From the NCBI RefSeq assembly GCF_020178975.1, contig NZ_JAHXBU010000094.1, forward strand, positions 558,001 to 622,000: 64,000 nt of DNA, given 5' to 3'. Below, piece by piece: positions 57,612 to 64,000 of this stretch. The stretch comes from Cesiribacter sp. SM1. Lineage in GTDB: Bacteria > Bacteroidota > Bacteroidia > Cytophagales > Cyclobacteriaceae. Below the pieces are notes generated by a model. It saw only the letters and a list, made by a program, of their open reading frames with translations, had not been told where the DNA came from and searched no databases. The position numbers were made by a program, and so were the translations under genes. Each line of letters opens with the position of its first letter. Position 1 is the stretch's first letter.

Positions 57612-59060
57612 CTATTTGCGGATAAGCAATACTACTACTGCAGCGAACATAAGTAAAATTAGGCCATTCACCAACCAGCGCAGGGAGCTGTCTTCATCGA
57701 ATGATGCTAAATTGTTGCTTACTCCGCTCATTTTCTCATAGAATGAACCTGGATCTGCAGCCATGATCGACTCATTCTTACGGCTGCGGCCTACAGCTTC
57801 TACCGTAATACCAGATCTTAAGGTATCGTAGCTGGCGGTGCGTGGGTTAAAGAAGATCCACTGAAAGCGGTCGCCCAGCTCATAAGTGCCTGGCTCGTTA
57901 GGTACGGCATAGTAATTAAACTGCTTTACGCCAATTACTGTGTTGCCTGTTTTGCGGGTATTAACGGTTTCATTCGGTTCATACACCGTTAAATTCCTAT
58001 CCTGCTTAACCTGGGGAGCGCTGATGGCTGCTATATTGCCCTGCCCCACCACGCTAAAGCTGTAGCTGAAGCTTTCGCCGGTTTCTACCTGCTTATTGCT
58101 GACTGTTTCTTTAAGCTGGTAATCGCCAACAGCTACCTGCTCTTTTAACGGATGTTCAGGCAGTGCTTTTACTTTAACTTTTAATGGATCGGAATAGAAG
58201 GTTTTGAAGCCCTCCTGGCGATCGGGGCCAAAAAATGTGCGCCTTTTGGCAAGCTTGTACTTGATCATCTGCAGGTCTACCGCCGGAAACTCCACTGTTT
58301 TGGTATTCAGGGGATAGTAGCGGGCCTGGTAGAGCTTGTACTGACGGTACCGCTCGCCCTTGATCTCTACATTGTTTGCTTTGATCTGGTAGATCTGAAA
58401 ATTTTCTTCCCAGGCGTCATGTGGTTTCAGTTGCTGAATAATTTTTGTGAGCTGGTTGTTGAGGTCGTAAAATTCGAACACCTGCGGATCGGTTTCCGGA
58501 ATATAAAATGCCAGGGTAAGGGTAAAGCCTTCGCCAATGTACACCTCCTGCTTATCTACGGTAAGGCCTAAAAAGGCGTGGTCGGGCCTTTCCACATATT
58601 CAACATCTTCCTCTACATCGTCTATACCAAATAAATCGTCGAAAAGGCTGCGGGGGCGGTTTTGCCCGTTGCCGCTGTACTGCTGGCGTGGCGGGCCCAC
58701 ACTAATGGTGGTGCCATCAGAATCTACATACTCGCCATTAACTTTTATTCTGAAAGGCTTAAGCCTGAAGTTGCCCTGCTGCCTGGGCATATAAGACTGA
58801 ATAATGCTGATCTGCTGGCTGCGGCGGCCGTTCACTATTTGTGTGGCACTGGAGGTGGAGATGCCGGCCCTGTCAAAACCATCTATATCGGGAAATGCAC
58901 TGTAGGACTCAATTTCTCCGTTTTCAATGCTTAGGGTAATGGTAAAAGGCTCGTTCTGCGCAATCTGATTTTCTCCCAGCTGTATGCTAACTTCCTGGCC
59001 TACGGCAAAAGTGCAAACCATTAAAAAAAAACTGAGCAGTATATATGATCTTTTTAGCAT
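57612..59060 (-). CDS. batD: BatD-family membrane-anchored protein
   Basis: From ATG 59060 the 482-aa product has a signal peptide ([15 protein letters not shown]). Repeated beta-sandwich domains follow, with [28 protein letters not shown] and [22 protein letters not shown]-terminal membrane helix ([21 protein letters not shown]) ends the protein. The other Bat genes (batA, B, C, E), which usually flank batD in Bacteroidota, are not present here, so this copy is isolated. A linker carries an acidic [11 protein letters not shown] run. Confidence 0.88.
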   Translation of the reverse strand: MLKRSYILLSFFLMVCTFAVGQEVSIQLGENQIAQNEPFTITLSIENGEIESYSAFPDIDGFDRAGISTSSATQIVNGRRSQQISIIQSYMPRQQGNFRLKPFRIKVNGEYVDSDGTTISVGPPRQQYSGNGQNRPRSLFDDLFGIDDVEEDVEYVERPDHAFLGLTVDKQEVYIGEGFTLTLAFYIPETDPQVFEFYDLNNQLTKIIQQLKPHDAWEENFQIYQIKANNVEIKGERYRQYKLYQARYYPLNTKTVEFPAVDLQMIKYKLAKRRTFFGPDRQEGFKTFYSDPLKVKVKALPEHPLKEQVAVGDYQLKETVSNKQVETGESFSYSFSVVGQGNIAAISAPQVKQDRNLTVYEPNETVNTRKTGNTVIGVKQFNYYAVPNEPGTYELGDRFQWIFFNPRTASYDTLRSGITVEAVGRSRKNESIMAADPGSFYEKMSGVSNNLASFDEDSSLRWLVNGLILLMFAAVVVLLIRK

Positions 59061-59208
59061 TTGTGTCGTTATCTTTGCGAGGCTTTGCAAACGAATGAAA
59101 AGCCATTATACATAATATTAACTTGACTTTCGGCTAATTATTTTGTATTTTAAGAAACTCAAAGTTAAGCCGGAGATTACAATTTTTTAACCTAAACTGT
59201 AAAGTAAA

Positions 59209-59403
59209 ATGCTGGAGTACTTTAAAACAATTCTCAGCAAGGTAAGCTTTAGCAAGGAGTTGTTTGAGAGGGAATTGAGGAAAGCAATTACCTCGCTGGT
59301 GCCCAAAGAAGTTGATCAACTTCGGGATTGGTGCTATGCTAAATTTCGTCACCTGTACGAAGAGGTCCTGGACCGCTGCTTCGTTGCCGGGTCTGCTGTG
59401 TAA
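59209..59403 (+). CDS. Small conserved-looking hypothetical protein
   Basis: The 64-aa product is helical and charged (LEYFKTILSKVSFSKELFERELRKAITSLVPKEVDQLRDWCYAKF), with no signal peptide. The clean start after an AT-rich leader and the terminator at 59424-59457 support a real gene. I recall similar short proteins in Cytophagales but no function. Confidence 0.7.
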   Translation: MLEYFKTILSKVSFSKELFERELRKAITSLVPKEVDQLRDWCYAKFRHLYEEVLDRCFVAGSAV

Positions 59404-59423
59404 ACGATTTGCTAAAAAAACTC

Positions 59424-59457
59424 AAGCCCTTCCCCCCTTAGAAGGGCTTATTCTTTT
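59424..59457 (+). terminator. Terminator of the 64-aa gene
   Basis: AAGCCCTTC (59424-59432) pairs with GAAGGGCTT (59441-59449), followed by ATTCTTTT. It overlaps the end of the convergent queG gene. Confidence 0.82.
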
Positions 59458-60377
59458 ACAAAGCGAATGTTTCTCCTCAATCCTTCTAATTTAGTGCGTT
59501 TAACGGCCGATTTCTTAAAAAGCTTCGCGAAAATTTCTTCAGTAATTTCTTCCCAATCCTGCTTCCGCATTGCTCCAAGCTCCTGATGAGGTTCAAAGAG
59601 AGGCTCCTGGTGCGCCTGCGAGAAGCGATTCCAGGGACATACATCCTGGCAGATGTCACAGCCAAAGATCCAGTTTTCAAATTTTCCTTTTACTTCCTGT
59701 GGTATTTCCTCCTTTAGCTCAATGGTAAAGTAGCTGATGCAGCGGCTGCCATCCACCACACCGGGTTTTACAATTGCATCTGTAGGGCAGGCATCTATAC
59801 AACGCGTGCAGGTGCCACAATAGTCTTTGGCCAGCGGCACATCCGGCTCTAACTCCAGGTCTAGCACCAGCTCGGCTAAAAAAAAGAAACTGCCCATTTG
59901 CTTATTCAGCAGCAGGCTGTTTTTACCCAGCCAGCCCAGCCCGGCACGTTTTGCCCACTGGCGTTCCAGCAGGGGAGCGGAGTCAACAAAAGCCCGGCCC
60001 TCAATAGCGCCTATTTCTTCCTGCAGCTCCTGCATAAGTTCCCGCAGCTTAGCCTTCACCACATGATGATAATCCTGCCCATAGGCATATTTAGCCAGCT
60101 TATAATCGCTGCTGCCGGTTAAATCCTGCTTGGGAAAATAGTTATAGCCCAGCACCACTACCGATTTTGCGCCGGGCACCAGCTTGCGCGGATCGAGCCG
60201 AAGGTCAAAATGATTTGCCATGTAGCCCATCTGCCCGTGCATACCTGCCTTTAGCCAGGCCTCCAGCCGGGGAGCTTCTTCCTCCAGGTAGGCAGCTTTG
60301 GCAATACCACAAAAGGAAAAGCCCAGTGCTGCTGCTTTATGCTTAATAAGCTGGCTATGTTTTTTTGATGTGCTAAT
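59448..60377 (-). CDS. queG: Epoxyqueuosine reductase QueG
   Basis: QueG is the cobalamin/2x[4Fe-4S] enzyme that completes queuosine in tRNA. Two ferredoxin-type clusters are seen: [16 protein letters not shown] and [13 protein letters not shown]. The first ATG (60242) would give 264 aa and cut off a conserved N-terminus. Upstream, in frame and without stops, are the family residues [25 protein letters not shown]. The frame stays open back to a TAG at 60383-60381, so the only plausible initiator giving about 309 aa, the usual size in Bacteroidota, is an ATT at 60377. It abuts octamer repeats. Confidence 0.9.
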   Translation of the reverse strand: MSTSKKHSQLIKHKAAALGFSFCGIAKAAYLEEEAPRLEAWLKAGMHGQMGYMANHFDLRLDPRKLVPGAKSVVVLGYNYFPKQDLTGSSDYKLAKYAYGQDYHHVVKAKLRELMQELQEEIGAIEGRAFVDSAPLLERQWAKRAGLGWLGKNSLLLNKQMGSFFFLAELVLDLELEPDVPLAKDYCGTCTRCIDACPTDAIVKPGVVDGSRCISYFTIELKEEIPQEVKGKFENWIFGCDICQDVCPWNRFSQAHQEPLFEPHQELGAMRKQDWEEITEEIFAKLFKKSAVKRTKLEGLRRNIRFVKE

Positions 60378-60400
60378 GTGCTAACTTTTTAATGTGCTAA
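60362..60400. repeat. TGTGCTAA octamer repeats at the queG start
   Basis: Copies of TGTGCTAA begin at 60369, 60377 and 60393, with an 8-bp spacer (60385-60392) in the register of a fourth unit. They overlap the proposed ATT start of queG. Confidence 0.85.
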
Positions 60401-60551
60401 TGTTACGGTCTGCGGCGATGGTATGTCAGTTTTGCCTGGCTGCTTATAATTCGTTTATTGCGTATAGCGGGTCTATCTCTAACCACCCGTGTCAATACAC
60501 CCCATACCCGCATACAGCTAACATACATTCATCTCCGGCACCTTTATCAGG

Positions 60552-60989
60552 TTACAGGCTTTTCTCCAGCCAGATGCGGTTTTCAGAAACTTCAGCCCTG
60601 GGCTCTACTGCTATAATGTTAAATCCCCGGCGCAGGGCAAACTGTAGCATGGCCCGGCAGTGGTTTCTGGTCTTGAAACGCACAGTGGTATAGCCTTGGT
60701 TCCGTGCCCAGGCCTCCTGTTGTTCGGCCAGCATGTCTGCAACGCCATGCCGGCGCCAGCTGGGGTGTACACCGCCCATCCAGGAGTAGAAGCAATCTTT
60801 GCTTAGCGCATAGCCTACTTTGCAGCCTACTGTTTCTCCATTGGCTACAGCCAGTAAGTTCAGGTGGGGTTTATCGAGTAAACGAGCCCTGTATTTTTCC
60901 GGTGGGTAAGCATCAGCAGCAAACTCGGGTATGGTGCTAAGGAAGTGAGCGGCTTCTTCCGGAGTTCCACTTTTAATACTCAGGTCCAT
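60552..60989 (-). CDS. GNAT-family N-acetyltransferase
   Basis: The 145-aa product has the GNAT fold pattern: LLAVANGETVGCKVGYAL, acetyl-CoA loop GGVHPSWRRHGVADML (RxxGxA type) and a later RAMLQFALRRGFNIIAVEPRA segment. It probably acetylates a small molecule or peptide amine; substrate unknown. It is shorter than many GNATs, with complete motif A. Confidence 0.88.
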   Translation of the reverse strand: MDLSIKSGTPEEAAHFLSTIPEFAADAYPPEKYRARLLDKPHLNLLAVANGETVGCKVGYALSKDCFYSWMGGVHPSWRRHGVADMLAEQQEAWARNQGYTTVRFKTRNHCRAMLQFALRRGFNIIAVEPRAEVSENRIWLEKSL

Positions 60990-61072
60990 TCAATTTCTTT
61001 TACACAAAAATAGCCATGCTGCTGGCATAGTTGCAGTAAGTTTTACAAATTCCCGAAAGTAAAAATCCAGCT

Positions 61073-61651
61073 ATGGAGCAGCCTGTAAGATGCGGATGGG
61101 CCGAAGGTAAGTTTTCCGATTATGTACGCTACCACGATGAAGAGTGGGGTGTGCCGGTGCACAGCGATCCTGTACATTTTGAATTTTTGGTGCTGGAGAG
61201 CGCCCAGGCTGGGCTTAGCTGGGCAACAGTGCTTAAGAAACGGGAGGCCTACCGCTCGGCATTTGCCGGTTTTAACCCGCAGCAGGTAGCAGGCTTTGGG
61301 GAGGCAGAAGTAAACGAGCTGCTACAGAACGAAGGAATTATACGTAACGGGGCTAAAATCAGGGCTGCCATCAACAATGCGCAGTGTTTCCTGAAAGTAC
61401 AGCAGGAGTGGAGCAGCTTCGATAGTTATCTGTGGAGGTTTGTTGATGGAAAGCCCGTTATCAACCATTGGCAGCACGCCAAAGAGGTGCCGGCAACAAC
61501 ACCCTTGTCTGATGCTGTGGCCAAAGACATGAAGAAAAGAGGTTTTAAATTTTTAGGCAGTACGGTTATGTATGCCCATCTGCAGGCCTGCGGGCTGGTG
61601 ATGGACCATACTACTGACTGTTTCCGCTATCGTGAACTGGCTGGTTTGTAA
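61073..61651 (+). CDS. tag: DNA-3-methyladenine glycosylase I
   Basis: The 192-aa protein matches Tag: RCGWAEGKFSDYVRYHDEEWGVP with the zinc Cys and His, FEFLVLESAQAGLSWATVLKKREAYR with the helix-hairpin catalytic region, NEGIIRNGAKIRA, and C-terminal HTTDCFRY zinc ligands. It removes 3-methyladenine from DNA. It is a single-gene unit. Confidence 0.96.
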   Translation: MEQPVRCGWAEGKFSDYVRYHDEEWGVPVHSDPVHFEFLVLESAQAGLSWATVLKKREAYRSAFAGFNPQQVAGFGEAEVNELLQNEGIIRNGAKIRAAINNAQCFLKVQQEWSSFDSYLWRFVDGKPVINHWQHAKEVPATTPLSDAVAKDMKKRGFKFLGSTVMYAHLQACGLVMDHTTDCFRYRELAGL

Positions 61652-61659
61652 TTTGCAGT

Positions 61660-62574
61660 TTATCGCTGCGAGCCTCCAATGTTGAAGGGAATGGAAAAGC
61701 CCAGCCAGGGCAGAGCAATAAAGTCGCCGCTGGTGTCGGATACCTGGGGAAAAATCAGCCCAAAATCAAGGCCAACTCTTTTGATGATGGCCCTGCTGCC
61801 GAACATAAGAAAAGCAAGGGTTTCACTATCAACGCTGATAAAGTAATTTTCGGTAAGCAGGTACCAGTTTTTGCCTACCCTGGTCATGCCACTAAGGGTA
61901 ATAAGAGGGGTAGAAGACCAGTCGCCGCCTGCATAGCCATAACCAAGGCCAAAGGTGGCATTGTGGTTACGGGAGCCAATGGTACCTACGCCATAGGCCA
62001 GGGCAAAGCCTGTTCCTGCTTCGCCAACAACAGACCCCACAAGAGCACCAGCTCCCAGGTTAAATTTGTTTTCTACAATAGGCACTGAAATCTTAGGCGT
62101 AAGCCACACGGGCGAGGCGGTTCCGGCAAACAGAAAAAGAGGTACCGTGCCTACGCCAATGGATACGTTGTCTGATATGCCAATACTTGCCTGGTTAAAC
62201 AATATCCAGATATTTTGGTAGTAGCCCTCGCCCTTGCGGAGTCCGTAGCCGTTAGGTGCCCAAAAGTAACGGGTAGCCTGCGGATTATCTGCCCAAATCT
62301 GGCCATTTACGATCTGTTCCGGCGTAATGCGGCTGAGACTGGTGATGTTTATTCTGGCTATTGTAATTTCACCAATGGTGCGGGTCTTCAAAAGGATAAA
62401 CTCCTCATCCTGGTGTATGATCTGTCCTATGTATTCGTTGCCGTCGCTGGTTTGTACACGGTAGGTGGCAGTTGTATCATTCTCTGTCTGGGCCTGTAGA
62501 GGCTGAATAAAAGCACAGAGCATCAAAAAGAATGATAGAACAAATATTGTTTTTGCTTTTTCCCGGGGAGTCAT
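61660..62574 (-). CDS. Secreted or outer-membrane protein of unknown function
   Basis: From ATG 62574 (an earlier ATG exists at 62601) the protein has a signal-like segment (TIFVLSFFLMLCAFIQPLQAQ). A short SH3/LSm-like beta unit follows (YRVQTSDGNEYIGQIIHQDEEFILLKTRTIGEITI), then a barrel-like glycine-rich region with alternating hydrophobics (SIGISDNVSIGVGTVPLFLFAG, GVGTIGSRNHNATFGLGYGY). It is probably an outer-membrane beta-barrel. The gene converges on tag, 8 bp apart. Confidence 0.8.
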   Translation of the reverse strand: MTPREKAKTIFVLSFFLMLCAFIQPLQAQTENDTTATYRVQTSDGNEYIGQIIHQDEEFILLKTRTIGEITIARINITSLSRITPEQIVNGQIWADNPQATRYFWAPNGYGLRKGEGYYQNIWILFNQASIGISDNVSIGVGTVPLFLFAGTASPVWLTPKISVPIVENKFNLGAGALVGSVVGEAGTGFALAYGVGTIGSRNHNATFGLGYGYAGGDWSSTPLITLSGMTRVGKNWYLLTENYFISVDSETLAFLMFGSRAIIKRVGLDFGLIFPQVSDTSGDFIALPWLGFSIPFNIGGSQR

Positions 62575-62679
62575 GTAAAAAGGTGGGGTTGGGTATTGCA
62601 TAATTTACAACTGCTCCCGCTTCTTATAAAGCAGACAGTGGAAATTTTTTACGGTCAGAGTACAAATTATAAAAACGGA

Positions 62680-63213
62680 TTAACCCTCGCCTGCAAGCGA
62701 CATAACTTTTTTGCTAAATGTTTTGGCCTCTTCCGGTATGGAGGCTTCGAGGGCGGCTAAAGGGCAATATAAGCTGGCAACATAGTCCATGTCCAGATAA
62801 CTGGCAGTAAGCCTGAAAGGCACCTGAAAGCCTTCTGGCAATACCTTATCTGCGCCAACTGCAATCAGAAAGACTTTTTTACCTTTTAACTGCCGTCCCT
62901 GCTTTTTTGAGGTGGTGATAAGATCGGTTAAGCGATCAAAAAATACCTTCATGTGTCCGCTCATGCTGTACCAGTAGATTGGCGTGCCAAACACCAGCAC
63001 AGCATGAGCAAGCAGTTCCTGCACCAGCTCCTGAAAGGTGTCGTCGGGCGGGTAAATGTCCGAGTAGTTGTAGTGGTAAACTTTATAATCGGCTAGGTTT
63101 AGCACCCGGACCCTCTCTTTGCCAAAAAGCTGCTCCACCAGCCTGGATGTATTGCCTGCTTTACGGGCGCTTCCCATAATTACCAGGGGCAGGTGGTGAC
63201 TGGCTTTTTCCAT
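62680..63213 (-). CDS. NADPH-dependent FMN reductase / flavodoxin-like oxidoreductase
   Basis: The ATG at 63213 is chosen because it gives a flavodoxin-fold start (LPLVIMGSARKAGNTSRLVEQLFG) and a short intergenic gap to the preceding gene; product 177 aa. The FMN-binding motifs are GSARKAGNTS and VLVFGTPIYWYSMSGHMKVFFDRLTDL. It is similar to NAD(P)H-dependent FMN reductases. Cotranscription with the gene at 63228 (15 bp upstream) is likely. Confidence 0.88.
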   Translation of the reverse strand: MEKASHHLPLVIMGSARKAGNTSRLVEQLFGKERVRVLNLADYKVYHYNYSDIYPPDDTFQELVQELLAHAVLVFGTPIYWYSMSGHMKVFFDRLTDLITTSKKQGRQLKGKKVFLIAVGADKVLPEGFQVPFRLTASYLDMDYVASLYCPLAALEASIPEEAKTFSKKVMSLAGEG

Positions 63214-63227
63214 TTGCAGTACAGGCT

Positions 63228-63653
63228 TCAGGCAAGCAGACTTTTGATCTGCGTTATGCGGTAATGGCGTTCCAGTGAAAATGTGGTTTCTGTGGCTTCC
63301 AGGTGCTCGTAAATGGCCAGGGCACGCTCCCACAAGGCACGGGCGGTAGCGGTATCTTTCTGCAGCAAAAAGCCCTCGGCAGCTTCGTACAGAATATCCG
63401 CCATGGGCGCCAGGTGCTCGGGCTGAAACTGGTGTTCCTGTTGCAGCCAGCTTACCAGCTCTTTGGGGCTTACTGCAATCATGCTGATGAGGTTCAGGGA
63501 AAGCACTCTTTGCATGGTTTCATCTACCATCTGTAGCGCTTCCCCCACCTGTCCCTGCTGCTTGAGGCCCAGCATATCAGCCAGCATCTTACCCAATACC
63601 CTCCCCAGCTGGTCTATTTGTTTTTTAAGATAATCTCTGCGTTCAAAGCCCAT
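63228..63653 (-). CDS. Helical protein of unknown function
   Basis: The start is placed at ATG 63653, giving 141 aa. It is nearly all helical (LKKQIDQLGRVLGKMLADMLGLKQQGQVGEALQMVDETMQ) with a TPR-like hairpin near the end (DTATARALWERALAIYEHLEATE). No family was firmly recognised. It is likely in an operon with the flavodoxin-like oxidoreductase gene 15 bp downstream. Confidence 0.7.
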   Translation of the reverse strand: MGFERRDYLKKQIDQLGRVLGKMLADMLGLKQQGQVGEALQMVDETMQRVLSLNLISMIAVSPKELVSWLQQEHQFQPEHLAPMADILYEAAEGFLLQKDTATARALWERALAIYEHLEATETTFSLERHYRITQIKSLLA

Positions 63654-63744
63654 CAAAAAAATTGTTAGGTGCGTACTAAAATAATTCAACTCATTTATCA
63701 ATGCTGAAATTACAAAAATGTGCATTGAAGATTGATAGTTTTAT

Positions 63745-64000
63745 TTACTGCATATCACCAAAAGAAGATCCTAAAGCAGCGGTATATATTCTATGACAAG
63801 CGCTGAAAGTTTCTGGCTGATGAAGGGCCGCCAGAGCCTTACTCTTTGAATAAGTAAAGAATGCATCTATTGCCTTGATCTTACCCTCTTTGTATTCTAA
63901 CTGTGTTCGAAAGTGATTGGTCCAGAACTTAGGTGTATTTGCACCTGAATGGCTGTCAACTATGGGCTTTTCTATGTAGGTACTCTGCTTTGTGATGGCA
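63745..64000 (-). CDS. Partial gene, unknown product (5' end outside the window)
   Basis: An open minus-strand frame runs from the right edge to a TAA at 63745 (about 85 codons), without stops, ending in ...AALGSSFGDMQ. Residues include IVDSHSGANTPKFWTNHFRTQLEYKEGKIKAIDAFFTYSKSKALAALHQ. Composition looks coding. No family was recognised from this C-terminal piece. Confidence 0.55.
   Translation of the reverse strand, partial: AITKQSTYIEKPIVDSHSGANTPKFWTNHFRTQLEYKEGKIKAIDAFFTYSKSKALAALHQPETFSACHRIYTAALGSSFGDMQ

Overview
The window is chromosomal DNA of a Bacteroidota bacterium, most likely a Cytophagales-type organism (family not resolved). The support is: a type IX secretion (T9SS) C-terminal sorting domain on a large secreted nuclease, two PorT-family beta-barrels, two OmpA-family envelope proteins with CarboxypepD_reg-like domains, BatD, DUF4142 and PD40 proteins, weak Shine-Dalgarno signals and a base composition near 50% GC. 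I see no tRNA, rRNA, CRISPR array, integrase or transposase. Most of the window is core or envelope chromosome, not a mobile island.

Layout. 1-7000: a truncated ECF sigma factor, then a complete TPP-riboswitch-controlled thiamine operon on the minus strand (thiS-thiC-tenI-like-thiD-thiE-thiG-thiH). 7000-10200: DUF4268 and membrane proteins, then a methyltransferase/DUF3891 pair. 10200-15300: a sparsely coding 1.1-kb stretch with a 44-bp near-perfect palindrome, followed by two adjacent genes for extreme low-complexity proteins (881 and 332 aa). These share a short conserved module (RGF..KAG..VRSWFG) and are the most unusual content here. 15300-24500: a GAF histidine kinase, a secreted T9SS nuclease with three lamin-tail-like repeats, a lipoprotein, an orphan SIR2-like protein with a zinc ribbon, and a Bcr/CflA exporter. 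24500-31200: PfkB-type phosphofructokinase, a type II P-type cation ATPase with a large acidic insert, and a two-domain HAD protein (beta-phosphoglucomutase-like plus trehalose-phosphatase). 31200-36500: the rimP-nusA-infB translation/transcription operon. 36500-44000: cysS, an M28 peptidase lipoprotein, small envelope proteins, rfbA and a PAS histidine kinase. 44000-52300: OmpA/PD40 envelope genes, a secreted transglutaminase-like protein behind a symmetric triple GTTAAC site, a PorT-like pair and an MFS exporter. 52300-64000: AI-2E-type permease, SDF symporter, aroC-batD, queG, tag and assorted small genes, ending in a partial gene.

How the genes fit together: thiamine synthesis is self-contained and feedback-controlled by TPP. 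Much of the remainder is envelope biology (barrels, OmpA anchors, lipoproteins, T9SS cargo) and probable stress physiology (disordered hydrophilic proteins, trehalose-phosphatase, small membrane proteins, DUF4142). The two low-complexity proteins resemble eukaryotic prion-like phase-separating domains in composition. They are the best candidates for an undescribed system, but that function is inference only.
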